28,029 nucleotides of DNA from Bacteroidales bacterium (GCA_030600625.1 JAUVLS010000001.1:1-28029); one strand, 5' to 3'. Positions 15,078 through 24,253 are shown, numbered from the stretch's first letter. The notes: a model not told the origin generated them from the letters alone. Numbers and translations are program-made.

Positions 15078-16316
15078 CTAAAAAGGTAAATCGTCAATAT
15101 CTTCCATATATTTATCTATTTTGTTTTCTTCTTTAATTCCTTCAACAATAAATTTAGCTCTTTCAAAAAGTTCATCATAAGTTAAAATTTCAATATTTCT
15201 ACTATCAGTACGAAAAAGTTCAAATGTTTTCTTTTTAATTTCACGTTCAAGGTCATTTTTTGACTCTTCAAGTTGCTTCCAATGACCAATTAATAAAATT
15301 ACTTTAGAATCATATGCTTTTTGCGTAATAATATTTCCATCTGAATTAAATTGTTGCTTATCTAATTTTATTAAACCCGATGCTTTTTGTTCAAGTATTT
15401 GCGATACAGACTCAATAACATCATTTGACAATTTCCAACTGTTGGACCTGTTTTTAACTTTTCCAAATAGCTCTGTTGACGGCTTTTTCATTTCAATAAA
15501 AGTTGTAAATCTTTTATCGCCAAGTAAATAATCTGCAATTACAGTATTCGAACCATCTAATTCAACATCTGAGACATAAGCTTCACGTTGCAATATTGTT
15601 TTAAAACGGTAATCAAGTCCATATCCAAATATCCATTCATTTTTCTCAAAGAAGTATTGCCACACTTTTTCTTCTTTACTTTTAGAAATCTTATTTTCAT
15701 CTGCATAAGTTTCCCAGTAATTTGCATTGTCAATTAACTTTTTGAAAATTTGTAATCCTTTTTTTCTAAACGATGTATTAACTATATCTTTTGAAGTAAT
15801 TAGACCTTCATCAATTAAATTCTCTAGTATTTCTGAAGCTTTTGGTGATTCTCTTATGAAATCTTTAAAGTAACTATCAGAAGAATTAACAATCGGATTA
15901 TTATCTAAATTTTTAAAATCTTTCTCATTAATTTTAAAACTATTTGAATTTGAATAATCAACAGATTTTATTTTCCCAATAAAATTATAAAGTTTCTCTA
16001 GAACTTCAGGATATAAACACATTTGCTGTTCTCCACTGGATGCTATTTTTCCTGTTTTTACATTTATTCTAGAGACATATACGACTGGAACTTGTTTTTC
16101 TTTTCCAGTTTCAAGAAGTGTTGCTTGTATTTTTTGTTTGCCACCACTTGTAATATATAAAGTTGTATTTTCTTTTTCCGATACAGCAAAACATTGTTCT
16201 TCTTCTTCTATAATCTGGCTAACATAACGCCCGTTCCATTTAGTTCTTTTACTTACATAAATTGTATCTGGAATTTTATTATCATCATAATCCTTATTAT
16301 ACTTATTCTCACTCAT
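15078..16316 (-). CDS. sduA: Shedu-type defence nuclease (SduA, DUF4263)
   Basis: The 412-residue protein ends in a DUF4263 domain with the PD-(D/E)xK catalytic pattern. EWIFGYGLDYRF (227-238) is followed by a strand with D262 (IADYLL), then FIEMKKPS with E275 and K277, and Q306. This is the catalytic domain of the single-gene Shedu anti-phage system, in which the enzyme cuts DNA. The N-terminal about 200 residues are a separate, less conserved regulatory region, as in other Shedu proteins. It lies inside the type I restriction operon, 94 bp after the 98-aa gene and only 3 bp before hsdR. It may act alone, or it may depend on expression of the restriction genes. Confidence 0.85.
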   Translation of the reverse strand: MSENKYNKDYDDNKIPDTIYVSKRTKWNGRYVSQIIEEEEQCFAVSEKENTTLYITSGGKQKIQATLLETGKEKQVPVVYVSRINVKTGKIASSGEQQMCLYPEVLEKLYNFIGKIKSVDYSNSNSFKINEKDFKNLDNNPIVNSSDSYFKDFIRESPKASEILENLIDEGLITSKDIVNTSFRKKGLQIFKKLIDNANYWETYADENKISKSKEEKVWQYFFEKNEWIFGYGLDYRFKTILQREAYVSDVELDGSNTVIADYLLGDKRFTTFIEMKKPSTELFGKVKNRSNSWKLSNDVIESVSQILEQKASGLIKLDKQQFNSDGNIITQKAYDSKVILLIGHWKQLEESKNDLEREIKKKTFELFRTDSRNIEILTYDELFERAKFIVEGIKEENKIDKYMEDIDDLPF

Positions 16317-16410
16317 AGATTATATGTCCTAATTTATTAATTCAATTATAATTTATTCTTAATTTAATACACATTAAATTCGATAATAATGTATCCCGAA
16401 TAGAAGTAGT

Positions 16411-16707
16411 TTAAGAATTAGTTTCTAATTGTTTATTTAAATCATCAATTCGATTTTCATATGCGCTAATTCTATCTATTGCTTGCAATATTTCACTTGT
16501 CCATATTCCTTCATTTGGTAATTGAAACCAAAGAGGATTACCCCCCTGGCTTGGATAACCTACCATGTCATTTCCATAACCATTCCAACGCATGGCTAAT
16601 CTGGCATCACTATTTTCCCACTTTCCATAAGCAACAGAAAAATCTCCATTATCATAAATGATGGTGTGTACGTGAAATTTGGCTGGTTTTACATTCTTTG
16701 GTTCCAT
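16411..16707 (-). CDS. Small hypothetical protein in the restriction operon
   Basis: The 98-residue protein is not recognised as a named family. Its core, with RLAMRWNGYGNDMVGYPSQG and NPLWFQLP, has the look of a conserved globular domain of about 70 residues: a beta-rich part with the phrase IIYDNGDFSVAYGKW, followed by a short helical tail (SAYENRIDDLNKQLE). I recall similar small proteins in many bacterial genomes, without function. It lies 12 bp behind a 53-aa gene and ahead of the Shedu gene, all on the same strand. Confidence 0.78.
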   Translation of the reverse strand: MEPKNVKPAKFHVHTIIYDNGDFSVAYGKWENSDARLAMRWNGYGNDMVGYPSQGGNPLWFQLPNEGIWTSEILQAIDRISAYENRIDDLNKQLETNS

Positions 16708-16719
16708 AATAATTTTATT

Positions 16720-16881
16720 TTAATATCTCTCAATTTTAGCATTTACATCCCTTAGTTCATAAATTACTTCTTCACGAATAATTTCTTCTGCAGTAAGTAA
16801 GCTTTCTTTAGAATTTAATTCTTCTAATTTAAGTTCTAAATTCTTTTTCAAGTCTAATAAATCTCTAATATCCTTTTCCAT
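16720..16881 (-). CDS. 53-residue coiled-coil-like small protein
   Basis: An ATG at 16881 opens a 53-codon frame that ends in TAA at 16720. The translation begins MEKDIRDLLDLKKNLELKL and ends YELRDVNAKIERY. It is rich in Leu, Glu and Lys with a heptad-like spacing, suggesting one amphipathic helix or a coiled coil. The gap to the PIN gene before it is 11 bp and to the 98-aa gene after it 12 bp, the same tight spacing as the rest of the operon. It is likely a real small gene and might be a partner or antitoxin for the PIN protein, which is speculative. Confidence 0.6.
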   Translation of the reverse strand: MEKDIRDLLDLKKNLELKLEELNSKESLLTAEEIIREEVIYELRDVNAKIERY

Positions 16882-16892
16882 GTCAATATTTT

Positions 16893-17636
16893 TTAATTAG
16901 ATATAATTTCTTTGGATACAAAATCTACTAAAACGTGATGTTCGTCTCCATTAACACCAACAGTTATTTGCCAATCATCATCTGCTGTAAGTGCAATATT
17001 TGAAATGTTTTCTTTTGTTATCTCATTATTTTCAAAATGTTCCTTCATTTTCTCTATGAAGTAATCTTCTTTGAAGAATTCTTCCCTATAATCATAATAT
17101 TCTTGAACAGTCGATATTGTGTGTACTTTAGAATCTTCAAAAGCTTGTTTAAGCCTTGAGTCATTTGTAATAAGAAACACATCATCAGTTGCAGATTCTT
17201 GATATTCAAGCACTGTTAAATATATATAAGAATCCTTAAAACCTTTATCAGTTTCAGCTTCAAATGGAGGAATGTTTTTTATTGCTAATTCTTTTATTTT
17301 TTGAAGTTTGCCATCATGTTCTAAATCCAATACAATGTGCTCAATTTCATCATTAGCACCTTCATAAAGTAGTTTAATTTTATCGTCAATGTGTTTAATT
17401 AATTCTTGCTTTTCTTTACTATCAATTCCGAAGTATTCTGCAAAATAATTATTACAAAACTTATCCAGTTGACTTTTCAAATGTCGTTTCTTTTGCCTTT
17501 TAATTTCATCAATTACAATTGAGGGAATAATAATTTGAACTTGCTCTGATATCTTTTTATATTTATCTATATTACCAAAAAAACTTGATGTTTTCTCGTT
17601 TCTAATTGAATTGGTATCTATAAAAACTGCATCCAT
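16893..17636 (-). CDS. PIN-domain ribonuclease-like protein
   Basis: The 247-residue protein starts with a PIN domain of the large type. The acidic residues are D7 (VFIDTN), E44 (IVIDEIKR), D135 (KGFKDSYIYLTVLEY) and D159 (VFLITNDSRLKQAF). A helical insertion lies at about 50-120 and a C-terminal extension of about 70 residues follows. PIN domains are metal-dependent RNases, common as toxins and in defence systems. It lies 3 bp behind hsdS, so it is tightly linked to the type I genes. No typical VapB-like antitoxin is adjacent; the 53-aa gene is the only small candidate. Confidence 0.85.
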   Translation of the reverse strand: MDAVFIDTNSIRNEKTSSFFGNIDKYKKISEQVQIIIPSIVIDEIKRQKKRHLKSQLDKFCNNYFAEYFGIDSKEKQELIKHIDDKIKLLYEGANDEIEHIVLDLEHDGKLQKIKELAIKNIPPFEAETDKGFKDSYIYLTVLEYQESATDDVFLITNDSRLKQAFEDSKVHTISTVQEYYDYREEFFKEDYFIEKMKEHFENNEITKENISNIALTADDDWQITVGVNGDEHHVLVDFVSKEIISN

Positions 17637-17639
17637 ATA

Positions 17640-18758
17640 TTAATCCAATTTAACTTTTACATCACCACTCATTAATTTAGGTAATAATGTATCACGCATA
17701 TTTTCAAGTGTGCGCATTTGAGATTGATTAAAATTTACCTTATTATAAATATCGTTAAGTTCTAAATCTAACTTATTCTGGATATCTAAAGGAGGTATAG
17801 TAAGTTCAATTTTTTTAAGTCCTGAAATTGTTAATGCAACTTGAGTACTCCCAATAGTTATGTTATTTAATTCTTCTTTACCAATTTCAGAATTCAACCA
17901 ACAATAAACAATAGAGCTTGATAATCCTTTAAAGTCTTTAAACCAAGTAAGATTACCATCTTTAAAGTAGAAATTTTCATTTTTTCTCACTCTGTATGAT
18001 ATACCTACCGTACCAACAGAAGTTAAAAGAATGTCGCCTTCAGTCGGTGAACCGAAATTTTCTTCAATTTCATTAAATCTATCTTCTGATATAAAAAGGT
18101 CAGTTGATATGTTCGTTCCTTTGCTTAATTCAATAACTTCTTTACTGCGATAAAATGGAATACCAGATGGAACATATTCATTGTAAAAAATTCTTTTACT
18201 TGATGTTATTGTAAGTAATTCACCAAGTTCTTTCTTTTCCCAATCTTTCTTGACATCTACAACAAACCACTGCCTAAATAGAGTTTCAGCTATGATTTCT
18301 AAGGTTTTGTTTTGGCGTTGGAGTAAGTCTATTTTATTGTCTAAACTACTTAGAATCGATGAAATGACTTTTTGTTTGGGAAGTGGTGGAAGATTGATTT
18401 CGATTTCATTAATGACAGGAATAGTCAAACTTGGAACAGCTGAACCAACATTCAGATTTGAATAATCAATTAATGTAAGTTGATAAAATAAGAATTTAGG
18501 AATAATTTTTTCTTCATCAATTTTGGACCAAAACATCGTATCTACTGTCCAAAAAGGCTTGTCTTGATACATTATATTGTTGAGTGAGCCCTTTCGTGGA
18601 ATTAAAATTGATTCTTTGTCATATAATTGTTCGTTCACATATCTCATTAAACCACCACTTCCATAACAAGGAATATCTCCTTCTTCAAGAGTTTTATGGT
18701 CTTTACCATATTTAACTTCTAAAACATTGCCTAAAGATTCTTTTTTCCACTCACACAT
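17640..18758 (-). CDS. hsdS: Type I restriction enzyme, S (specificity) subunit (HsdS)
   Basis: The 372-residue protein has the two-part S-subunit layout. The first target-recognition domain (about 1-125) ends in [19 protein letters not shown], followed by the central spacer helix with [22 protein letters not shown]. The second recognition domain (about 175-320) ends in [19 protein letters not shown], followed by the C-terminal helix, [16 protein letters not shown]. The two halves set a bipartite DNA site that cannot be read from sequence. The start overlaps the end of hsdM by 8 bp. The next gene downstream is not hsdR but the PIN gene. Confidence 0.95.
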   Translation of the reverse strand: MCEWKKESLGNVLEVKYGKDHKTLEEGDIPCYGSGGLMRYVNEQLYDKESILIPRKGSLNNIMYQDKPFWTVDTMFWSKIDEEKIIPKFLFYQLTLIDYSNLNVGSAVPSLTIPVINEIEINLPPLPKQKVISSILSSLDNKIDLLQRQNKTLEIIAETLFRQWFVVDVKKDWEKKELGELLTITSSKRIFYNEYVPSGIPFYRSKEVIELSKGTNISTDLFISEDRFNEIEENFGSPTEGDILLTSVGTVGISYRVRKNENFYFKDGNLTWFKDFKGLSSSIVYCWLNSEIGKEELNNITIGSTQVALTISGLKKIELTIPPLDIQNKLDLELNDIYNKVNFNQSQMRTLENMRDTLLPKLMSGDVKVKLD

Positions 18759-20337
18759 CGATCTCTATTTTTTTAAGATTTGCGGAAATAATTTCGTTAA
18801 GTTTTGTTTCTTCTTGTAATTGAGCTTCAAATTCTTCTTTTAGCTTATTAAAACGTTCAGCGAAATTAAAATCATCTTCTTCATCTGCTAAACCAACATA
18901 GCGCCCAGGAGTTACTACATAATCAAGTTCTCTTACTTTGTCGATACTTGCTGCATTGCAAAAGCCTTTTATATCTTCGTACCTGCCTGCCGGCGAGGCA
19001 GGATTACCATCTGGGTTTCTCCAATTGTGGTAAGTATCTGCAATTTGTTGTATGTCTTCTTCTGAAAGTTCAAGTGTACGTCGATTTATTAAATGTCCTA
19101 AATTACGTGCATCAATAAATAATATTTTTTTGCTACGGTCTCTGAACCCTGCCTCGCCGGCAGGCGGGTTTCCATTTGTTCTATCGCGGCTAACAAACCA
19201 TAATGCAGCAGGAATTTGAGTATTTAAAAACAACTTTGCCGGTAAGTTTACAATGCAGTCAATGAGATTGGCTTCGATTAAGGCTTTACGAATTTCACCT
19301 TCGCCCGAAGTTTTTGATGTTAACGAGCCTTTTGCCAAGACAAAACCTGCCTGTCCGGTTGGTGCTAAATGATAAATAAAATGTTGTATCCATGCAAAAT
19401 TGGCGTTTCCTTCAGGTGGTGTGCCATATTTCCAACGTCCATCTTTTCGGAGTAAATCGCCACTCCAATCACTTACATTAAACGGTGGATTAGCAATAAT
19501 ATAATCGGCTTTTAAATCTTTGTGTGCATCGTTCAAAAATGAACCTTCGTTGTTCCATTTTACCATGGAACTATCAATACCACGAATAGCCAGATTCATT
19601 CTTGCTAATCGCCATGTTGTCTGGTTACTTTCCTGTCCGTAAATGGAAATGTCGTTTATTTTTCCCTGATGTTCTAATATAAACTTTTCAGATTGTACAA
19701 ACATTCCACCTGAACCACAACAAGGATCAAAAACACGCCCTTTATATGGCTCTAACATTTCAACCAATAATTCAACAACACTTCGTGGAGTGTAGAATTG
19801 TCCACCCTTCTTTCCTTCTGCTAAAGCAAATTCACCTAAGAAATACTCAAACACATGCCCTAATATATCAGCACTTCGAGCTTTCGCATCACCTAATGCA
19901 ATGTTTCCAACCAAGTCAATTAGTTCACCTAAACTTGTAGGATCGAGGTTTTGTCGTGCATATACTTTTGGTAAAACTCCTTTCAGCGAAGAATTCTCCC
20001 GCTCAATAGCATCCATTGATTCATCAACAGTCTTACCTATTGTTGGTTGCTTGGCATGGCTTTGCAGAAAATTCCAACGTGCTGATGGTGGCACAAAGAA
20101 TACATTCTCTGCTTTGTATTCGTCTTTATCTTCGGGGTCGGCTCCGGTATATTCTCCTTCACCTACTTTTAACTTTTCGTATAACTCCTCGAATGCATCC
20201 GAGATGTATTTTAAGAAAATTAAACCTAATACAATGTGTTTATATTCTGCAGCATCAATATTCTTTCTTAGCTTATCTGCTGTTTTCCAAAGTTGCTTTT
20301 CTAAAGGTTCTTCGTTGTTTCCGTTCTTCTTTGCCAT
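18751..20337 (-). CDS. hsdM: Type I restriction enzyme, M (methyltransferase) subunit (HsdM)
   Basis: The 528-residue protein is an N6-adenine methyltransferase subunit. The N-terminal helical HsdM domain (about 10-170) includes [17 protein letters not shown]. The SAM motif [11 protein letters not shown] is at 203-213 and the catalytic NPPF at 283-286. Two peptides encoded by GC-rich palindromes are inserted in frame: NPPAGEAG (390-397), between TNG and FRDRSKK, and NPASPAGR (445-452), between NPDG and YEDIKGF. Both lie after the catalytic core. It is the first gene of the long minus-strand defence operon and is divergent from the gene at 20550. Confidence 0.96.
   Translation of the reverse strand: MAKKNGNNEEPLEKQLWKTADKLRKNIDAAEYKHIVLGLIFLKYISDAFEELYEKLKVGEGEYTGADPEDKDEYKAENVFFVPPSARWNFLQSHAKQPTIGKTVDESMDAIERENSSLKGVLPKVYARQNLDPTSLGELIDLVGNIALGDAKARSADILGHVFEYFLGEFALAEGKKGGQFYTPRSVVELLVEMLEPYKGRVFDPCCGSGGMFVQSEKFILEHQGKINDISIYGQESNQTTWRLARMNLAIRGIDSSMVKWNNEGSFLNDAHKDLKADYIIANPPFNVSDWSGDLLRKDGRWKYGTPPEGNANFAWIQHFIYHLAPTGQAGFVLAKGSLTSKTSGEGEIRKALIEANLIDCIVNLPAKLFLNTQIPAALWFVSRDRTNGNPPAGEAGFRDRSKKILFIDARNLGHLINRRTLELSEEDIQQIADTYHNWRNPDGNPASPAGRYEDIKGFCNAASIDKVRELDYVVTPGRYVGLADEEDDFNFAERFNKLKEEFEAQLQEETKLNEIISANLKKIEIDV
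18982..19005 (-). repeat. In-frame palindromic insert in hsdM (second)
   Basis: Twenty-four bases encode NPASPAGR, residues 445-452. The plus strand contains GCCTGCCGGCGAGGCAGG, the same 18 bases that occur on the coding strand of the other hsdM insert at 19147-19170, here in the opposite direction. The flanking residues NPDG and YEDIKGF would be continuous in a normal HsdM. Confidence 0.78.
19147..19170 (-). repeat. In-frame palindromic insert in hsdM (first)
   Basis: Twenty-four bases encode NPPAGEAG, residues 390-397, between TNG and FRDRSKK, which are normally almost contiguous. The coding strand holds GCCTGCCGGCGAGGCAGG, identical to the reverse strand of the insert at 18982-19005. Confidence 0.78.
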
Positions 20338-20549
20338 TATATATTTTACTGTTTACATATCCTTATTTAATCGAACTTAAAATTACTAAAAAACAAAGGA
20401 AAAGCTAATAACTTCTAACATGTTTAATAATTATTCTTCTATTTTTAACAAAAAATATTTTATTCCAATAAAGAAACTATTGACTTTAGTCTAGAATTAA
20501 AGTTTATTATATTGTAAAATGTAGATTGTAAATTAATTGAAATAATATC

Positions 20550-21251
20550 ATGGAATCGCAGATTTTGTCTGAAATTAAAAAAATTAAGAAATTGCTTTCT
20601 AAGCTAACAGGAACATCAGAATTACCTACAAGGCAAAGATTTTCTAAAGATGCTTTAGCAAAGGCAGCCAAAGAATTTAGAATCCTGGAAATAAAACGTG
20701 GAGAATGGATAATTGATTATGGTATTTCAAAAATAATAAGGAGTGCACCATACAGTTCGGGAAAGTTTATTATTGAAAAGTTTGAATTCACAAATTATTT
20801 CAAGTACGGTCGTTCGTTTTACTTTAATAAGAAAGACCTTGTTGCTCTTAATAAAGAATTAAAAAAACGAAATATCAATCTTAAAAAATACATTCAACTA
20901 ATTGAAGAGCAAGATAAGTTCAATAAAAAAATTGAAGAGATTAAGAAAATTGGAGTAAAAGGAAAACGTTATAAAATACCAGAAGAATTACGAGATATTG
21001 AACTTACAACATGTGCCCCACCTGATATTGAAATTGTAAAAAATCATATTGCAGAATTGAAAAAAAAATTTGAAGAAAAAAATCTATCCGAATTTATTGA
21101 TCAGTATGATACCAGTGCCTATTTAAAAGTTAGATATCACTTCACACGTTATGTCGATCAAGAAAAACTTAAAACATGTAGAAAGTGGTGTGATGATTTC
21201 AACTATGCAAATGGAGCATTAAGGGAAATAAAGAAGATAAAATCTTACTAA
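20550..21251 (+). CDS. Hypothetical protein divergent from hsdM
   Basis: The 233-residue protein is not recognised. It opens with a helical, coiled-coil-like stretch (ESQILSEIKKIKKLLSKL). Near 65-105 it has IEKFEFTNYFKYGRSFYFNKKD followed by LVALNKELKKRNINL, which loosely resembles the wing and closing helix of excisionase-type HTH proteins. A charged Lys-rich C-terminal half includes RDIELTTCAPPDIEIVKNHI. The 212 bp shared with hsdM are AT-rich and contain ACTTTA/TAAAGT arms (20483-20503) that might be an operator. A role as controller of the restriction operon is possible but not shown. Confidence 0.72.
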   Translation: MESQILSEIKKIKKLLSKLTGTSELPTRQRFSKDALAKAAKEFRILEIKRGEWIIDYGISKIIRSAPYSSGKFIIEKFEFTNYFKYGRSFYFNKKDLVALNKELKKRNINLKKYIQLIEEQDKFNKKIEEIKKIGVKGKRYKIPEELRDIELTTCAPPDIEIVKNHIAELKKKFEEKNLSEFIDQYDTSAYLKVRYHFTRYVDQEKLKTCRKWCDDFNYANGALREIKKIKSY

Positions 21252-21338
21252 ACGCAATCATTTACTTAATAACTACCTATACATTCAAACATTTGTTTTG
21301 AGTTTGGCTTTTTTATTATTCATATTATTTTAATTATT

Positions 21339-22901
21339 CTACTGATAAATTTCTATAATATAATTACCATTCTCATTTCCAACAGTAATAATTTTATTAT
21401 CTCTGTATAGTATTTTTCCTGGAGTAGTACGTGTTTCTATCTCACCGACCAACTGGAATGATGGATACGAATAGATAATAATTTTATTACTTATATAGCT
21501 GCAAGTGTAAATAAGCGACACATCATCATTAAATGTAATCCCACTAAGACTTACACTTCCAATTTCTGTATCGGTGTTAAAGTCTGATGTACTAAATGCA
21601 ACATAGCTAGTAATAAAATGCTCACCTGTAGGTGTAACAAATAGATTTCTGTTTTGGTCTACTCTATAATCAAATGAATTATCATATTCATAATTAATAA
21701 ACTTTCCGCTATTATCTATTTCGCACTTCAATCGTGCATTATTTGATGTACTTGTCTCAAATCCGTAAGCCATATTCTTGTTAATCGGATCACCTACTAT
21801 TCTAGCTTTACCGTAGCTGCTACCGATGGAATCCAACAACTCGCCTGTTGACTGGGAAAATGTTCTTATATGATAATCTCTGTAATTGTAATAATAATTG
21901 TCCATTCCTGCTATCAATATTCCGTTACCATTTGGAACAACATTATTTACATCTTCCTCTGTATTTATAGTTTGCATCAAACTAAAGTTTTCATCAGCCG
22001 AATAAATGTTTATAGCATTGTTATCTCCCGGAACAAAAACCTGATATCCATTGCCATTATCCGCTATTACAGGATACCTTGGTTCGTAATCCAAATCAAT
22101 CTCTTTTACTATTTTCTCATTGGCAAAATCGTAGATAATAATCTTGTTAGCATCATCATTAACATTGATGTATACCCAATCTTGGGTGGGGTGAAGAATT
22201 GCATGTGTAACAGAATAATAACCAAGTTCGAAAAAAGGTCCCATTGGAAGTTCAATTCGGGCTATGCTTTCTTCAGATTTTCTAAATTCAGTGTCATATA
22301 TTGTAGCCCGGTAATCGAGATATTCTCCAATTGGCAATAAAGTATCGGTTAAACTTGTTATAGATTTATCTGTAATTTCAGCAATTACATTGTATTCTGG
22401 ATCATATTCATTAGGATTGTATCTTTCTATAACAAGCTTTTCAAAATCCGGTTCTAGGATTTCACTCCAATTTAAATACGTTTGTCTGTTAACTTTTTCT
22501 GCTCTTAGCTCTACCGGTACAACTATTGAAACATCTATAGAGAAAAAGCTAGCATTCTCCTTTTTAACTTTGTCGTTAGCTGTGATATTTAGATTATGAA
22601 GCCCTTTTGCTAAATTAACAACTTCTATTTCTACAATATTTGCACTATTGGGGTTTCCTTCAAATATCACACCATCTTTTTCGCACTCCACCTTAACTTT
22701 AATATCTCGGTAATCTGAATGGTCATCGGTTACCTTCAGTTTAAGATATACTGTATCTATAGATGATACAATAACACTAGCCTGTTCTGGCTCTACTCTT
22801 GTAATCTGTGGCGGATTATTATCAAGATTTTCAAGCACGTTGTTTTCACAGGCGACCAATACTGTTAACAATGTTAGCATCATAAGTATCTTGTATTTCA
22901 T
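21339..22901 (-). CDS. Lipoprotein with Ig-like domain and beta-propeller-like repeats
   Basis: The 520-residue protein has a signal peptide with lipobox LVAC (Cys18), followed by Glu. It should be a lipoprotein, probably moved to the outer membrane. The N-terminal part (about 30-125) is an Ig/cadherin-like domain beginning NNPPQITRVEPEQA. A fibronectin-like segment (about 130-215, with TYLNWSEI) follows. The rest looks like a propeller made of YVTN/WD-like strands, such as DWVYINVNDDANKIIIYDF and NKIIIYSYPSF. It is probably an adhesion or binding protein; no catalytic motif is seen. It is followed at distance by a second propeller lipoprotein upstream in the same direction, and both are cargo near the integrase end. 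Confidence 0.8.
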   Translation of the reverse strand: MKYKILMMLTLLTVLVACENNVLENLDNNPPQITRVEPEQASVIVSSIDTVYLKLKVTDDHSDYRDIKVKVECEKDGVIFEGNPNSANIVEIEVVNLAKGLHNLNITANDKVKKENASFFSIDVSIVVPVELRAEKVNRQTYLNWSEILEPDFEKLVIERYNPNEYDPEYNVIAEITDKSITSLTDTLLPIGEYLDYRATIYDTEFRKSEESIARIELPMGPFFELGYYSVTHAILHPTQDWVYINVNDDANKIIIYDFANEKIVKEIDLDYEPRYPVIADNGNGYQVFVPGDNNAINIYSADENFSLMQTINTEEDVNNVVPNGNGILIAGMDNYYYNYRDYHIRTFSQSTGELLDSIGSSYGKARIVGDPINKNMAYGFETSTSNNARLKCEIDNSGKFINYEYDNSFDYRVDQNRNLFVTPTGEHFITSYVAFSTSDFNTDTEIGSVSLSGITFNDDVSLIYTCSYISNKIIIYSYPSFQLVGEIETRTTPGKILYRDNKIITVGNENGNYIIEIYQ

Positions 22902-23106
22902 ATAGCTTAATATTTATTATTTATACTCTCGTATGAAACGTATCAATAAACCTTTGGGTATTTTGCGAAAATCATAAACATATTTATTGGTCCTAACATA
23001 GGTGGCTGTTTGGGTTTCCAACTTGTTTCGCTCTCACCCTACAACGAACCAACACGAATTAACACTTTGTCACAAAATCCCTTATTTCTTGACGATTGTT
23101 AAAGTT

Positions 23107-24237
23107 TTATTGCTTATTCCCACTATCAGAAGGGTAAGTTGTCACTTTTTCGCTTATATCATAAACAACTGGAGATGTATAAAACTTTATCTGCTCAGAC
23201 CCAAACGTACGTTCTCCATATATCCATAAAGTTTTTCCTGTTGATGCATTAGTAGCTATAAGACCACCTGGAGCTGAAATATATACAACATTATCGTATA
23301 CTACTGGTGAAGCAATGGTTTCAGTTCCAAAACTAGTATTTTCCCAGATTTTTGAACCATCTGAAGAATTAAATGCTTGTATCCCTTCATGAATTCCTAT
23401 TACATATAACACACCATTTACTTCCATAGGTGATGACCAGTTATCGTTATATGCTATTGTATAATCCCAGATAATTGAACCATCAACTACACTTAAACAA
23501 TATAGTGCTTGCTCACCCTGAATATATACTTTATTATCAGAAATCGTTGGACATTCTTCCCCGGTCATACCTACATTACGACTCCAAATTGAATCCCCAT
23601 TTTCTGCATTTAAGGCATACAATAAACCAACATCTGACCCTATAAACACTTTGTTATCAAAGACTGCCGGGGATGACCTTAAATCGCCTGAATTTGTATG
23701 GAATCTCCAAATAAGATTCCCATCCAAATCAATGGCATAAATATAATCATCTGGTGCACCAAAATAAATAATATCATTTACTACAGTGGGAGCAGAGCCA
23801 ATTACAGCATTAGATTCTGTCTGGAACGTCCACTTTAATTCACCAGTAGATGCATTTACTGCGTATACATCTCGTGATGTAGAAGTTGCGTATATAACAT
23901 CATTATATAAGGCTAATGCATTGAAAATCAATTCTGGCAAAGTTTCATTGGCCCATATTTCTTCACCAGTAAGAACATCAACCGCATACATTTTACCAGC
24001 CAATGTAATGTATGCTATATCATCTTTAATAGCAGCTGGATATGAGTATCCTAATTTTTTCCATACTAGATCCCCATTACCATCTACTGCATATAAATAT
24101 GCATCATCATTACCTCCACAGGCAAGAATAATCTTGTTTTTGCTTGCTTCATTCACAGTTTCTTTCTCACATGATATTGTAGTTAACAAAATTAGAGAAA
24201 GGATGAAGGCTTTAAAAATATTTTTTCTCATAATCAT
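23107..24237 (-). CDS. PQQ-like beta-propeller lipoprotein
   Basis: The 376-residue protein has a signal peptide with lipobox TISC (Cys23), followed by Glu-Lys. Then come at least seven PQQ-type propeller repeats with the tryptophan docking pattern, for example YAVDGNGDLVWKK, YAVNASTGELKWTF, YAIDLDGNLIWRF and YALNAENGDSIWSR. The family includes BamB and many surface propellers; without a beta-barrel partner nearby, a BamB role is not supported. The start could also be the Met at residue 3 (MRKN). A 15-bp perfect palindromic site (24254-24268) lies just ahead of the gene. It belongs to the same cargo group as the lipoprotein at 21339. Confidence 0.88.
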   Translation of the reverse strand: MIMRKNIFKAFILSLILLTTISCEKETVNEASKNKIILACGGNDDAYLYAVDGNGDLVWKKLGYSYPAAIKDDIAYITLAGKMYAVDVLTGEEIWANETLPELIFNALALYNDVIYATSTSRDVYAVNASTGELKWTFQTESNAVIGSAPTVVNDIIYFGAPDDYIYAIDLDGNLIWRFHTNSGDLRSSPAVFDNKVFIGSDVGLLYALNAENGDSIWSRNVGMTGEECPTISDNKVYIQGEQALYCLSVVDGSIIWDYTIAYNDNWSSPMEVNGVLYVIGIHEGIQAFNSSDGSKIWENTSFGTETIASPVVYDNVVYISAPGGLIATNASTGKTLWIYGERTFGSEQIKFYTSPVVYDISEKVTTYPSDSGNKQ

Positions 24238-24253
24238 TTAGTTTATATTATTA

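Noticed and set aside
19342..19362. CCTGCCTGTCCGGTTGGTGC in hsdM as another palindromic insert
   Set aside because: The protein here ([15 protein letters not shown]) aligns without a gap to the usual HLAP-G-AGFVLA-GS pattern of HsdM, and the arms are poor. It is normal coding sequence.
21252..21338. Terminator between the 233-aa gene and the lipoprotein gene (CAAAC...GTTTG followed by T run)
   Set aside because: The stem is only 5 bp with a long loop; termination is plausible there but the hairpin is not convincing.
23107..24237. BamB of the outer-membrane assembly complex
   Set aside because: The propeller repeats fit, but the gene lies in a mobile element next to another propeller lipoprotein and not with BamB's usual neighbours; a generic PQQ-like call is safer.
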